NCBI GenBank assembly: GCA_964609085.1 | Contig: CAZSRZ010000012.1 | Coordinates: 1-64,000 of the forward strand | DNA from: JANPLG01 sp964609085 | GTDB lineage: Bacteria > Armatimonadota > SYMT01 | Direction: 5' to 3' | DNA: 64,000 nt | In this document: positions 34,843 to 43,798 of the stretch, piece after piece | Position numbering within the stretch: position 1 is the first letter of the stretch | Layout of the letters: every line of letters begins with the position of its first letter | Made by a program: the position numbers and the translations under genes | Notes under the pieces: generated by a model | Told to the model about the DNA's origin: nothing | Databases searched by the model: none | Seen by the model: the letters and a program-made list of their open reading frames with translations, nothing else

Positions 34843-36620
34843 GGCGGCGGTCGCACGGGATTCAGCGGCGGTGGGCTGCGGCTGCGTTGGTGTTTGCTTT
34901 CTCCGTGGCGGCGGGGGCCGGCTACGCCGGTCTGCCGCCTGCGGCGGCGCGGTCAGTGCAGCGAGCATTCCCCGTGGCGCTGGCTGCTTCACCGGACGGT
35001 CGACATCTCTACGTAGCCGAGAGCGGGCTCGACAGCGTCGCGGAAATCGACACCGCGCGCCGGGCCGTGACACGACGGCTGCGCGTCGGGGGTTCGCCGG
35101 TCGCCATCGCTCTCTCGGGCGATGGCCGTCGCCTCGTCTGCTGCATCGCCAGGCCGAGTTCTCTGACGATCATCGGCTTGCCCGGGGGGGCTATCGAAAA
35201 ATCCTTGCCGCTCCCGGGTAGCCCCCAGGCCATTCGGATTGCTCCGGAGGGCGACCGCGCGTACGTTGCGCTTTCAACGCTCAACAGTGCGGTGGCGGTG
35301 AAGCTGGCGACCAGTGAAGTGGTGGGATCAGCACCTGTGGGTCGCCGACCTGTCGCACTCGATCTGGACTCGGACGGTGCGCGGATGGTTGTGGCGTCGG
35401 CCGCGGATGGCACGCTCTCCATCATCGAGACCGAGTCGATGCGTGAGACGGACCGGTTCAAGCTGAAGGGTATCAACGCCCGAGGAGTGCGCCTGACCCC
35501 TGGCGGGACGGAGGCGTACGCCGTGTGCATGCCCGCGTTCAACCAGCGCCCCGCTGCCGAAAGCAAGGAACTCTGGCACAACCTGATCCAGGGCGTTTCG
35601 CTCGATGTCAGCCCGCCGCGGAGCGTCGAGGACCAGTGGATCGACTTCTCCATCGGGCACATCTCCGGCGAGATCCTGGGTGAAGCGGATCCGATGGATC
35701 TGGTGATCAACTCGGACGCCACGATTGCCTGGATTGCCGTGGGCGGACGAGATGTCGTCACACGCATCAGCATTCACGACCGTCGGCGTACGGCGATCTG
35801 GCCTTTCTTCCAGGACGAGACGCCGGTGGGAGCCAATCCGAGGGCCCTCGCGCTCAGCCCGGACGGAAAGACCTTATGGGTAGCCTGCATGCTGGACGAC
35901 ACCATCCGCGCCGTGGATGCCGTGCGCGGGACGGAGCTTGCCGTCATTCGTCTTGCCGAGTCGCCGGTCGATGAGGTCTTGCGCGGGTTGCGACTCTTCT
36001 ACTCTGCGGCCCACAGCCCCCATCGACGATTTAGCTGCGCCTCCTGCCACCCGGATGGCGCATCGGACGGGCTCACCTGGCGGTTCGTTCACGTTTCGGA
36101 TGGCGTGGAGCAGCGGAACACCCGCGATCTGCGGGGAGGGATCCTGGCCACGGGTCCATTCCGATGGTCCGGCCATGATGAGCGCGTTGCTGCGTTTGTG
36201 GCCGACGAAATTCGGGGGCTGTTTGCCGGTCCGCCATTACCCGCCCCCGACGTTGCAGCGCTCTCGGAAGCGCTCGACACACTACGGATGCCCGAAAACC
36301 CGCATCGTTCCCCTGGCGGCGGCATGAGCCCAGAAGCCCGATCCGGCGGCGTTGTCTTCAATCGGGCAGGATGTGGTCAGTGTCACGCGGGCTCCCGCGG
36401 CGGTGGAACCGGCCTGAGAGCCGATGTCGGCACAGGCGGCACCTTTGATGTTCCCCATCTGACCGGGCTGTTCGACGGGGCACCGTATCTGCATGACGGT
36501 CGAGCGCGGACGATCGGCGACATCATGACCCAGCCTGGTCTGGGCGTGCACCAGGATCGATTCCGCCTACTCTCGCCGGGGGATCAATCCGCCCTGATCC
36601 GCTATCTGTTTGAGTTCTGA
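34839..36620 (+). CDS. Beta-propeller (YVTN-type) di-haem cytochrome c protein
   Basis: A 593-residue exported protein. A signal peptide (RRWAAAALVFAFSVAAGAG) is followed by YVTN/SMP-30-like propeller repeats (ALAASPDGRHLYVAESGLDS, PVAIALSGDGRRLVC, ALALSPDGKTLWVAC). The C-terminal third is a MauG/di-haem peroxidase-like region with haem motifs CASCHPDG and CGQCHAGS and the late motif FDVPHLTGLFDGAPYLHDGR. It is the last gene of the cytochrome operon (ATGA overlap) and could pass electrons to or from the DUF1549 proteins; that is inference. It ends six bases before a convergent gene. Confidence 0.88.
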   Translation: MRRRSHGIQRRWAAAALVFAFSVAAGAGYAGLPPAAARSVQRAFPVALAASPDGRHLYVAESGLDSVAEIDTARRAVTRRLRVGGSPVAIALSGDGRRLVCCIARPSSLTIIGLPGGAIEKSLPLPGSPQAIRIAPEGDRAYVALSTLNSAVAVKLATSEVVGSAPVGRRPVALDLDSDGARMVVASAADGTLSIIETESMRETDRFKLKGINARGVRLTPGGTEAYAVCMPAFNQRPAAESKELWHNLIQGVSLDVSPPRSVEDQWIDFSIGHISGEILGEADPMDLVINSDATIAWIAVGGRDVVTRISIHDRRRTAIWPFFQDETPVGANPRALALSPDGKTLWVACMLDDTIRAVDAVRGTELAVIRLAESPVDEVLRGLRLFYSAAHSPHRRFSCASCHPDGASDGLTWRFVHVSDGVEQRNTRDLRGGILATGPFRWSGHDERVAAFVADEIRGLFAGPPLPAPDVAALSEALDTLRMPENPHRSPGGGMSPEARSGGVVFNRAGCGQCHAGSRGGGTGLRADVGTGGTFDVPHLTGLFDGAPYLHDGRARTIGDIMTQPGLGVHQDRFRLLSPGDQSALIRYLFEF

Positions 36621-36626
36621 CCGACG

Positions 36627-38525
36627 TCAGGCCGGGTGGGTGTCGGCCGGCCGGGAGCGGATCAGTCGGCGAACGGTGGTCTGACCGCTTTGCGGAGCGC
36701 GGCTGTGGATGTAGGAGAGCACCATCGACGGGACGCGGACCGCCGGCTGGAACCGGTCGATGTGCAGCACGCCCGGGTTCGGCGTCAGGACAGGTTGCCC
36801 CGGATCACGCCCGATGCCTCCACCCGTCAGGATGAGTAGGTAGTCACCCTCCGGGACTCTGCTGAACTGCCATCGCCCCCGGGCGTCCGTGTAGGTGAGA
36901 TCCAGGACGTGTCGCCAACTCGCCGGACCCCGGATGCCGATCAAGTCCCCGGCGCGATCAAGCGGAACGAGCCCGAGCCGCACCCCTTCCTGACGGACGC
37001 CAGGCACGCGCAATTCTCCCTGGACGGTCCCCGACACAAGCGGTGCGATGCCGGCCAGCAGGGGTAGAGTCTCCCGATCCTGCCCACGGACACCAAGCAG
37101 ATAGCTGCGGGACTTCTTCAGATCGCCGTACCGTCGATAGAGGCGCCCCAGCCAGACGGCGCCGCGAGGTTGCGGCAACCGGAACCGGCTTGGGTCGGCA
37201 AGTCGATCGAGCACAGCCCGCGACTCCCGAGTGACAGGCGAGGCCTCGAGTTTTTCGAGAAGCAGTCGCACGGTGAGGGGGGAGGGTGAACGCTCCAGGC
37301 ATTCCAGCGTCGTCCGCAGGTTCAGTGTCGACAGCCAGTCCAGGGAGGCGCAGGCCTGCAGATGGAAGAAAGCTCGATCCGCCAGCCCCGAGCGTGCGCC
37401 GTGCTGCCGCAGGTACTCCTCAACCGCCCTGACGGAAGTGCCCGAGCAAGCCACGCGGTCACGTCCATTCCCGTCATCCGATCCATCGTCCGGACTGCTG
37501 GGTGCAACCCGGTCCCCGGGCACGGCGATCAACGCGTACCTCCGCAGCGGGGATGGGGGGAGGTTCAACCGGCGGGCCAGCCCCGCCCCCACGTCCAGGG
37601 AGCGGAGCGCCGCGGCGGAGCGATCTGCCCCGAAGCAGCCCAGTCCGCACGCCATCAGGGCGCCGATGACGTAGAGGTGACGGGGAGTGGTTTCGACCCT
37701 GCCGGGACGGAAGACAAAGGTGACGAGCGTTAGATAGATCATCCCGGCGGCAGGCAACGCGACCGCAGCGATCAACAGCCCTACCCACCCCTGCCGATCG
37801 GCAAGACTGTACGCGGTTGCGGCGGCAGTCAGACCCGGGCGGGGGAGGTAGAGCGCTGCGACGCCCGGCACGGCTGCCAGACCGGCAGCCGCACCCCAGA
37901 AGAAGGTGTCCCCCGGGTTCGGGACGGGTTGAGACTGCTCCCGCATGATTCCGATCGGCCCCCAGATCAGCCAGAGTACCAGAAACAGACAGAGGGAGAG
38001 CAGCAAGACACTCAGCGGTCCAACGCTGCTGCCGACCCACGCCGGCAGGCCACCCAGAAGTCGGGTGAGACTGACCGATCCTCGCACCGGCCCGGAGAGA
38101 ACCTGACCGATGGGCGCGAGCGCCCCGGCCAGCCAGAGCGTCAGGAGTGCGCCGAGGCCTCCCCTAAGGAGTTTAGGAACATCCACGTGGCTTCTGGGGG
38201 CGGGTGACCCATCCGGTAGAAAGCGGCGCCGGAGGCTGAACCCGGGGATGAGTGCGCGCACGAGCCAGAGGCAGACGAGCAGGATCAACACAAGCGACGC
38301 CGCCACGATCAGTCGCTCCAGGTCGTCCAGGCTCCTCCCCAGCCGGTGAAGGCGATCCCACCAGAGGGTGGAGATGGGCCGCGGTAATCCCGTGAATGCC
38401 TCAATGCGCTGGAGAGGGAACGCCAGCAGTGAGCGCAGCACCGGAAGGCCGAGCGTAAAGCCCAGCATGGCTGCAGTCACTGGGGCAAGGAGCAGATCGA
38501 CCCGCCGGTCGCGGGAGAAACTCAT
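36627..38525 (-). CDS. Polytopic membrane protein with C-terminal carboxypeptidase-regulatory-like domain
   Basis: A 632-residue protein not recognised as a named family. The first ~320 residues hold about eight to nine hydrophobic segments (for example VDLLLAPVTAAMLGFTLGLP and LIVAASLVLILLVCLWLVRA). A helical, TPR-like part follows (GLADRAFFHLQACASLDWL, LEKLEASPVTRESRAVL). Near the C-terminus LTYTDARGRWQFSRVPEGDYLLIL matches the carboxypeptidase-regulatory/SpaA beta-sandwich type. ATG 38525 overlaps the TGA of the sensor kinase, so this may be the kinase's membrane partner or output. No catalytic motif is visible. Confidence 0.75.
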   Translation of the reverse strand: MSFSRDRRVDLLLAPVTAAMLGFTLGLPVLRSLLAFPLQRIEAFTGLPRPISTLWWDRLHRLGRSLDDLERLIVAASLVLILLVCLWLVRALIPGFSLRRRFLPDGSPAPRSHVDVPKLLRGGLGALLTLWLAGALAPIGQVLSGPVRGSVSLTRLLGGLPAWVGSSVGPLSVLLLSLCLFLVLWLIWGPIGIMREQSQPVPNPGDTFFWGAAAGLAAVPGVAALYLPRPGLTAAATAYSLADRQGWVGLLIAAVALPAAGMIYLTLVTFVFRPGRVETTPRHLYVIGALMACGLGCFGADRSAAALRSLDVGAGLARRLNLPPSPLRRYALIAVPGDRVAPSSPDDGSDDGNGRDRVACSGTSVRAVEEYLRQHGARSGLADRAFFHLQACASLDWLSTLNLRTTLECLERSPSPLTVRLLLEKLEASPVTRESRAVLDRLADPSRFRLPQPRGAVWLGRLYRRYGDLKKSRSYLLGVRGQDRETLPLLAGIAPLVSGTVQGELRVPGVRQEGVRLGLVPLDRAGDLIGIRGPASWRHVLDLTYTDARGRWQFSRVPEGDYLLILTGGGIGRDPGQPVLTPNPGVLHIDRFQPAVRVPSMVLSYIHSRAPQSGQTTVRRLIRSRPADTHPA

Positions 38526-40126
38526 ACTGGACCGGAACTGCCCCCACTCTGACTGGGCTGGAGCGGCAGCCAGACGTGGAAGTGGCTGCCCTTGCCGAAG
38601 TCACTCTCGACCCACAGCCGGCCTCCGTGGCCCTCAACCATGTGCTTGGTCAGCCACAGACCCAGGCCGGTGCCTTTGATGCCGGAATGGGATTGGCCTT
38701 CCACCCGGAAGAACTGGCTGAACATCTTCCCGACTTGCTCGGGCGGAATGCCGAGCCCCTGATCGCTGACGCAAATGTCAATGCCATCATCTTGCAAGCG
38801 ACCGGCAATCCGGACTTCGCCGCCGTTCGGGGAGTACTTCAGGGCGTTGCCGACCAGATTGTGGAGGATCTGCACCACCTTGGCTTCGTCTGCTTGCACC
38901 ATCGGGAAATCCTCAGGCACGTCCACTACGAGACGATGCTGGGTTTTCATGATGGAGCTTTGCTTCTGGAGCCGAACAACCTGCTGGATGACGCTCTCCA
39001 GGCTCATGGCGGCAAAGTGGAATTGCAGGCCACGGCCGTTCTGGATGCGAGCGATGTTGAGTTGCTCGTCAATCATGCCGCCCAGACGCTCTGCCTCTGT
39101 ATCCACAATTTGAAGGAACTCTTCCTGAGTGGGCCAGTCAAAGGTGCCTTCCCCCGCCTGGATCAGGGTGGCGACGAAGCCGCGGATCGACGTGAGCGGC
39201 GTGCGCAATTCGTGACTGATCATGTCCACGAACGCGGACATCATCCGCTCCGCCTGACGGATGTCCGTCACGTTCTCGAACACCGTGACCCAGCCGAGCG
39301 ACTGGTTGTCTTCGGAACGGATCTGATCCACCTGCACGCGGTAGATTCGCTCTTCCCGGCCTTCCGGTCCCTGCACCCACAGGGTCAGCTCCGTCGGCTC
39401 TTCGGGAGGGGACCCGCCGAGGGCATCCTCGATGATGCAGCCGATCTCTGTGTTGGAGACAATTTCGTGGAAATTACGCCCAAACCAACCTTCGCGCGAG
39501 ATGCCCAATGCGCGCCGAGCCGCCGCATTCACCTGCGTGACGGTCCCCTTCGGCGAAACGGCCATCAGTCCCACCGAGGTGCTCTCGATGATGGACATGA
39601 TGCGCGTACTGCGCTCGACTTCCTTCCAGTAAAGCTGGCTGGTGACGAGAACGGCCGAGGCCTGCTTGGCCATGATTCCGGCCAGGCGCACGTCTTCCTG
39701 GTCGAATGCCCGCCCGTAATACTTGTCGAAGGCGCACAGCACACCCATGACGCTGCGATCGACGACCTCGTTGTTCTCGTCCTTGCGCTCGATCGCCAGC
39801 GGCACGCCGACGGCGTTCCCGACCTCGAGGGCTTTGAACAGGTCGGCGTCGACCGCTCCCTCTTGCTCCTGATCGAGCAGCACCGCGCGATCCTGCAGGA
39901 CGGTCAGCCCCAGCGTGGTGCCGGTGACGGGGAATTCCGTCCCGTTCACACGGCTATCAGGGAAGCCCGCGAATGGCCGCATGGCGGTAAGCACGTTGCG
40001 GTCTCGATCCCAGACGAAGACGCCACATCCCCGTGCCTGGAGCAACGAGGCCGTCTTGTTCAGGATGCGCAGCAGAGTGTCGGTGTCGCTGTGCGCGGTA
40101 TGAAGCCCAGCATCCCCCTCGAGCAA
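38522..40126 (-). CDS. Sensor histidine kinase with GAF and PAS domains
   Basis: A 534-residue soluble kinase. Domains in order are GAF (about residues 15-170), PAS (about 180-290), HisKA with phospho-acceptor His305 in DMISHELRTPLTSIRGFV, and HATPase with N-box NLVGNALKYSPNG, G1 VSDQGLGIPPEQ and G2 GTGLGLWLTKHMVEGHGG. There is no transmembrane segment, so the input is cytoplasmic, possibly redox or small-molecule via GAF. The start is TTG 40126, with GGGGAGG seven to eight bases upstream. No response regulator is adjacent; the next gene (ATGA overlap) is a membrane protein, so the partner lies elsewhere. Confidence 0.92.
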   Translation of the reverse strand: MLEGDAGLHTAHSDTDTLLRILNKTASLLQARGCGVFVWDRDRNVLTAMRPFAGFPDSRVNGTEFPVTGTTLGLTVLQDRAVLLDQEQEGAVDADLFKALEVGNAVGVPLAIERKDENNEVVDRSVMGVLCAFDKYYGRAFDQEDVRLAGIMAKQASAVLVTSQLYWKEVERSTRIMSIIESTSVGLMAVSPKGTVTQVNAAARRALGISREGWFGRNFHEIVSNTEIGCIIEDALGGSPPEEPTELTLWVQGPEGREERIYRVQVDQIRSEDNQSLGWVTVFENVTDIRQAERMMSAFVDMISHELRTPLTSIRGFVATLIQAGEGTFDWPTQEEFLQIVDTEAERLGGMIDEQLNIARIQNGRGLQFHFAAMSLESVIQQVVRLQKQSSIMKTQHRLVVDVPEDFPMVQADEAKVVQILHNLVGNALKYSPNGGEVRIAGRLQDDGIDICVSDQGLGIPPEQVGKMFSQFFRVEGQSHSGIKGTGLGLWLTKHMVEGHGGRLWVESDFGKGSHFHVWLPLQPSQSGGSSGPV

Positions 40127-40234
40127 CGGAAACCTCCCCGGTCAGGGTGACGACCCATGAGCCAACGCCGGCTGAAGGCGGGCCGTCAGGGCATGATACT
40201 CCGCGGCTGTGTTCAAATCCTGTTGCGGTTGCCG

Positions 40235-41341
40235 TTACTCTCGACCAAGTTGACGGCGCAGCCCCGACAAGGGGTCTTCCGGGGCGGGAGCCAGGCGTTC
40301 CACCGCTGCCTGGAGGGCTCCCGCAATCGTACGGAAGGCCTGCGCCTGACCGCTCTCCGGCGCGGCCAGGACAGTCGGAACGCCCTGATCTCCGTGCGCA
40401 ACCGTCGACGGATCGAGAGGAACGCTGCCCAAGAATTCGGTCCCCAGACGAGCCGCGGCGGCCTCACTACCTCCTCCGGAGAATATGGCCGTCCCCACAC
40501 CGCAATGCGGGCAGATGAAAGTGTCCATGTTGCCGACCACACCCAGGATGGGGACATCGAGCCGGCGGAACATCCCGACCGCCTTGGCGGCGATGTTTAC
40601 GGCGACATCCTGGCTCGTCATGACGACGATGGCTCCCGTGAGGGGCACGCTCTGCGCCAGGGTAAGCTGGGCGTCGCCCGTCCCCGGCGGGAGGTCAACC
40701 AGCAGATAGTCCAACTCTCCCCAGTCGCAGTCGGCAAGCATCTGCCGGACAGCGCCGCCCACCATCGGTCCCCGCCAGATGACATGGCTGGAGTCGTCGG
40801 GCATCAGAAAACCGAGCGACATCAGTCGGACGCCGTGCTGTTCGAGGGGGACGATCTTGCCCGCGCGGATCACCGGCTGCCGACGTACTCCCATCATCAT
40901 GGGGATGCTTGGACCGTACACGTCGGCGTCCAGCAACCCTGTGCGGGCACCGGCAAGGGCAAGCGCCACCGCCAGATTGACCGCAACAGTCGACTTGCCC
41001 ACCCCGCCCTTGCCACTACCGACGGCGATCACGTAGCGCACTCCGGGCAGCAGGCGCGTCGTCGGTGACGGGTCCGCGGTTGACGTTCCGGCCTGAACGG
41101 GCCGGACCTCGATGTGCGTGACCCCCGGAACTGTCAACACAGCCTGGCGACATGCCTCGGCGAGCATTCGCGCGGATGGGGCTCCCGGGTCCGCCAGCAC
41201 GAGGCTGAACGCCACATTCCCATCGCACACTTTCACGTCGCGGATCAGTCCCAGCGCGACGATGTCCTTGCGAGCCTGCTGTTCGACGATCGTCGCCAGC
41301 GCTCGCAGGATTGATTCCTCCGTCACCTGTGTTTCACTCAT
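40235..41341 (-). CDS. mrp: Mrp/ApbC-type iron-sulfur cluster carrier ATPase
   Basis: A 368-residue P-loop protein that holds and transfers Fe-S clusters. An N-terminal MIP18/DUF59 domain (VTEESILRALATIVEQQARK, VTHIEVRPV) is followed by the deviant Walker A GSGKGGVGKSTVAVNLAVAL. Then come DADVYGPSIPMMMG, VDLPPGTGDAQLTL and the cluster-ligating CxxC in FICPHCG. The ATG is preceded by GAAGGAG at ideal spacing. It lies 53 bases downstream of a secreted protein gene and 108 bases upstream of the sensor kinase, in what is probably one minus-strand operon. An extended C-terminal part holds GSVPLDPSTVAHGDQGVP, normal for the family. Confidence 0.95.
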   Translation of the reverse strand: MSETQVTEESILRALATIVEQQARKDIVALGLIRDVKVCDGNVAFSLVLADPGAPSARMLAEACRQAVLTVPGVTHIEVRPVQAGTSTADPSPTTRLLPGVRYVIAVGSGKGGVGKSTVAVNLAVALALAGARTGLLDADVYGPSIPMMMGVRRQPVIRAGKIVPLEQHGVRLMSLGFLMPDDSSHVIWRGPMVGGAVRQMLADCDWGELDYLLVDLPPGTGDAQLTLAQSVPLTGAIVVMTSQDVAVNIAAKAVGMFRRLDVPILGVVGNMDTFICPHCGVGTAIFSGGGSEAAAARLGTEFLGSVPLDPSTVAHGDQGVPTVLAAPESGQAQAFRTIAGALQAAVERLAPAPEDPLSGLRRQLGRE

Positions 41342-41394
41342 CCCGGCTCCTTCGTCGCCCGATCATCGCGCGGGAATCTCCCGCTCAAGGGCAT

Positions 41395-41871
41395 TCAGCG
41401 CGCCAGATAGCCGTTGACGTAGACGAGGACGGGGGTGGCCGAACCGGTGCCCTTCTCGTTGCTGACCACCAGTTCAGCCGCGCCGCGCAGCTCGAAGCCG
41501 GTCTCCATGCGCCACTGCTCCGAGTCGTTTCCTAACAGCCGCATGCGGTTAATCAGCCCGACGGACTTGCCCTCTACATATCCCCCCAGCCATACATAGT
41601 TCTCCGCGCCCGGAGCTACCTTATGTCCTCGGCCGTCCTGCGCGTTGTAGGCGATGACATCGGTGACCACCACCCGCTGCCCCTGCTGGGCCCGGACGAC
41701 GACGTAGTCGCGATCATCCGGAGGCACGAGCAGTAGCTGCTGGAACTGTTGGCGATCTACCGGGCCTTGAGCTTGAGCTGCCCTGGGCGGCAGATGGAGG
41801 GCGACCGCCAGCACGGCTGCCAGGCCGATCATGGCGAGTCCGCCGAGGAGCGGAGTGGGAGATAACTTCAT
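41395..41871 (-). CDS. Secreted/anchored protein of unknown function
   Basis: A 158-residue protein beginning MKLSPTPLLGGLAMIGLAAVLAV and continuing to AAQAQGP, a signal peptide with a probable AxA cleavage site. The mature part (~115 residues) looks all-beta, with VVTDVIAYNAQDGRG, ENYVWLGGYVEGKSVGL, FELRGAAELVVSN and a closing VLVYVNGYLAR. No family is recognised. AAGGA lies ten bases before the ATG. It is the first gene of the minus-strand operon ending in the membrane protein at 36627 and is divergent from mgtE. Function not assignable. Confidence 0.75.
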   Translation of the reverse strand: MKLSPTPLLGGLAMIGLAAVLAVALHLPPRAAQAQGPVDRQQFQQLLLVPPDDRDYVVVRAQQGQRVVVTDVIAYNAQDGRGHKVAPGAENYVWLGGYVEGKSVGLINRMRLLGNDSEQWRMETGFELRGAAELVVSNEKGTGSATPVLVYVNGYLAR

Positions 41872-41907
41872 CGACGTAGTCCTTCCGGTGCACGACGGCA
41901 CAGGCTC

Positions 41908-41913
41908 ATTCTA
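41908..41913 (-). promoter_or_regulatory. Possible -10 element upstream of the secreted-protein operon
   Basis: The minus strand reads TAGAAT here, one change from the -10 consensus TATAAT, 37 bases upstream of the ATG at 41871 in the 92-base divergent gap with mgtE. No good -35 lies 16-18 bases further up. Offered as a weak candidate only. Confidence 0.28.
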
Positions 41914-41963
41914 GTGCCGCCGCGTCGCCGATTGGGAATGTCGTCCCCGGAGGCAGAGCGCTC

Positions 41964-43319
41964 ATGGAAGAAACCCGGCTCCTGGTACACACGGTTGAGG
42001 ACCTGGTCCGCTCTGGGGAACTGGAGCTTCTGCGCCGGGCGCTCGAACCCCAGTCGGCCGAAGACCTGGCCGATCTGCTCGAACACGCCGGGCCGGAGGT
42101 TCGTGACGCCGTCTTCGCGGCGCTCGGCCCGGGGCAGCAGGGCGAAGTTGCTGTCCTTGTGGATGAGGCGGTCCGTGAAGATCTGTTGGAGGACATCCCG
42201 GCCCAGCAACTCGCCGAAATCGTCCAGCCGCTGGAGCCCGCGGACGCGGTTACGATCCTCGAGGACGCTGACCCGGACGTCGCCGACGCGGTGTTGGGCC
42301 GGCTTGATCCCGAGGAAGCAGAGGAGGTGCGTCAACTCCTGGGTTACGACGAGGACAGCGCCGGTCGGGCCATGGAGTTTGGTGCCCCCGCGGTTCACCA
42401 GGATTCCACCCTGGGCGCGGCACTGGAGCAACTCCGAGGGGCGGCTGACGAACTGGACGAAATCCAGGCGGTCTACGTCGTCGACACGATCGGTCGGCTG
42501 CGCGGGTACGTGCCGCTGCACGTTCTAATCGTGCGCCCGCCCGACACACCCGTGATCGATGTGATGCGCTCGGATCTGATCTTCGCCTACGTGGACGACG
42601 ACCAGGAGATGGCGGCCACTCGAGCCCGCCGGAGTGGACTGGCCTCGATACCGATCGTTGACAGCCGGGGTGTTCTGCGCGGACAGATCGCTCGGGACAG
42701 GCTGCGAGAAATCGAAGAGGAGGAAGCATCCGAGGACATGTACCGAATGGTCGGCCTGTCCGAGGACGACAGCGTCTACTCCCCGGTGGGATTCAGCCTG
42801 CGTCGGCGGCTCCCATGGTTGCTGGTGAACCTGGGAACTGCTTTCCTTGCCGCAGGTGTGGTCAGCCTCTTCAAGGGCACCATCGAGAAGTTCGCCGTTC
42901 TGGCGGTCCTCCAAAGCGTGGTCGCCGGGCAGGGAGGCAACGCCGGGATCCAGACACTCACCATCGTCGTTCGGGCCTTGGCGCTCGGGGACCTGGACTG
43001 GCGCAACTCCGGCCGCATCTTCTTCAAGGAACTGGCGGTCGGTTTCTGTAATGGGCTTGGGGTCGGTGCGCTGGTCGGCATCGCCGTCTACGTCTGGCAG
43101 CACAATCTGGTTCTGAGCTGCGTCATCGCAGCAGCCATGGCCTTGAACATGGTGGTGGCGGCGCTGTCGGGCTTCACCATCCCGCTCTTCCTGCGCGCGC
43201 TCCGGCTGGATCCCGCATTGGCGTCAGGCGTGTTCGTCACCATGATGACGGACGTGTGCGGCTTCCTCTTCTTCCTCGGGCTCGCCACTCTGCTGATGCC
43301 GTGGCTCACGTTGGGTTGA
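41964..43319 (+). CDS. mgtE: Magnesium transporter MgtE
   Basis: A 451-residue Mg2+ channel. The N domain has repeats such as LLEDIPAQQLAEIVQPLEPADAV and VADAVLGRLDPEEAEEVRQLL. Two CBS domains follow (VYVVDTIGRLRGYVPLHVLI, IPIVDSRGVLRGQIARDRL). The C-terminal membrane part has five hydrophobic helices with the family motifs GNAGIQTLTIVVRALALGD and the final VFVTMMTDVCGFLFFLGLAT, where the pore Asp sits in TDVCG. N and CBS domains gate the channel by cytosolic Mg2+. GGAGG lies upstream of the ATG. It is monocistronic, ending at a strong hairpin shared with ssrA. Confidence 0.95.
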   Translation: MEETRLLVHTVEDLVRSGELELLRRALEPQSAEDLADLLEHAGPEVRDAVFAALGPGQQGEVAVLVDEAVREDLLEDIPAQQLAEIVQPLEPADAVTILEDADPDVADAVLGRLDPEEAEEVRQLLGYDEDSAGRAMEFGAPAVHQDSTLGAALEQLRGAADELDEIQAVYVVDTIGRLRGYVPLHVLIVRPPDTPVIDVMRSDLIFAYVDDDQEMAATRARRSGLASIPIVDSRGVLRGQIARDRLREIEEEEASEDMYRMVGLSEDDSVYSPVGFSLRRRLPWLLVNLGTAFLAAGVVSLFKGTIEKFAVLAVLQSVVAGQGGNAGIQTLTIVVRALALGDLDWRNSGRIFFKELAVGFCNGLGVGALVGIAVYVWQHNLVLSCVIAAAMALNMVVAALSGFTIPLFLRALRLDPALASGVFVTMMTDVCGFLFFLGLATLLMPWLTLG

Positions 43320-43362
43320 GCTGACCCGGAGCGGGCCAGGGCCCTCGGCACCAGCGTGGGGG

Positions 43363-43396
43363 ACGATCGCCGGACAGCACCGCTGCCGGCGATCGT
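43363..43396. terminator. Strong inverted repeat serving mgtE and ssrA
   Basis: An 11-bp perfect stem (ACGATCGCCGG at 43363-43373 with CCGGCGATCGT at 43386-43396) continues after one bulged A into CAGC/GCTG around an ACC loop, giving about 15 paired bases. It starts 44 bases after the mgtE stop on the plus strand and six bases beyond the 3' end of ssrA on the minus strand. No U-run is present on either side. It fits a bidirectional terminator or a 3' processing boundary for tmRNA. Confidence 0.65.
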
Positions 43397-43401
43397 GAGC
43401 A

Positions 43402-43751
43402 TGGAGGCGCCGGGAGTTGAACCCGGGTCCGAAGGGACGCGAACGAGACTACTACGAGCGTATCCGCTGATTTAATCTTGCGCCTGGCCCCCCAGCGACA
43501 GGGTTCCGATCGGCGCCAGCCCGCTTGTTAGGCAGGGCGGTCCACAGGCACTACCGCCCGGCCTGGCCAGGATCGTTAACGCCCTACCCCGCGCCCCTGG
43601 CCGGGCACGGTTCGGACGGGCCGCTTAGTTAAGCAGCCAGCGCGTAACTGTTATGGTTCGCGTTTGTGTTTTTGCCGCTTTTTACGAGGCCAACGGCGCC
43701 TCGGCTCGCAATCTCGCCCGGCACTCTCCTCCGTCGACACCCATCGCCCCC
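43402..43751 (-). ncRNA. ssrA: Transfer-messenger RNA (tmRNA)
   Basis: Read on the minus strand, the 5' end GGGGGCG pairs with CGCCTCC at the 3' end to form the tRNA-like acceptor stem, followed by discriminator A (CCA not encoded). The T-arm GGGTTCAACTCCC lies just inside the 3' end and GTGTCGACGG near the 5' end matches the conserved D-loop region. The tag frame at 43629-43676 encodes GKNTNANHNSYALAA followed by TAA, ending in the ALAA protease signal. Length is about 350 nt, normal for one-piece tmRNA. It rescues ribosomes stalled on broken mRNA by adding the tag. The plus-strand open frames across it are not genes. Confidence 0.93.
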
Positions 43752-43769
43752 TTGGGGATGAACAGGTTC

Positions 43770-43798
43770 ATGCTAGCCGCGACCCAGATCGGAGTCAA
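43770..43798 (-). promoter_or_regulatory. Sigma70 promoter of ssrA
   Basis: On the minus strand TTGACT (43798-43793) and TAGCAT (43775-43770) are separated by exactly 17 bases. The -35 matches consensus at five of six positions and the -10 at four. The mature tmRNA 5' end is 19 bases beyond the -10, which leaves a leader of about 12 bases for RNase P to remove, as is usual. The remaining 242 bases up to the gene at 44041 show nothing else recognisable. Confidence 0.7.

Noticed and set aside
38576..40150. Plus-strand open frame of 524 codons
   Set aside because: It lies wholly antisense to the sensor kinase, whose GAF, PAS, HisKA and HATPase motifs are unmistakable; the antisense translation has no family-like sequence.
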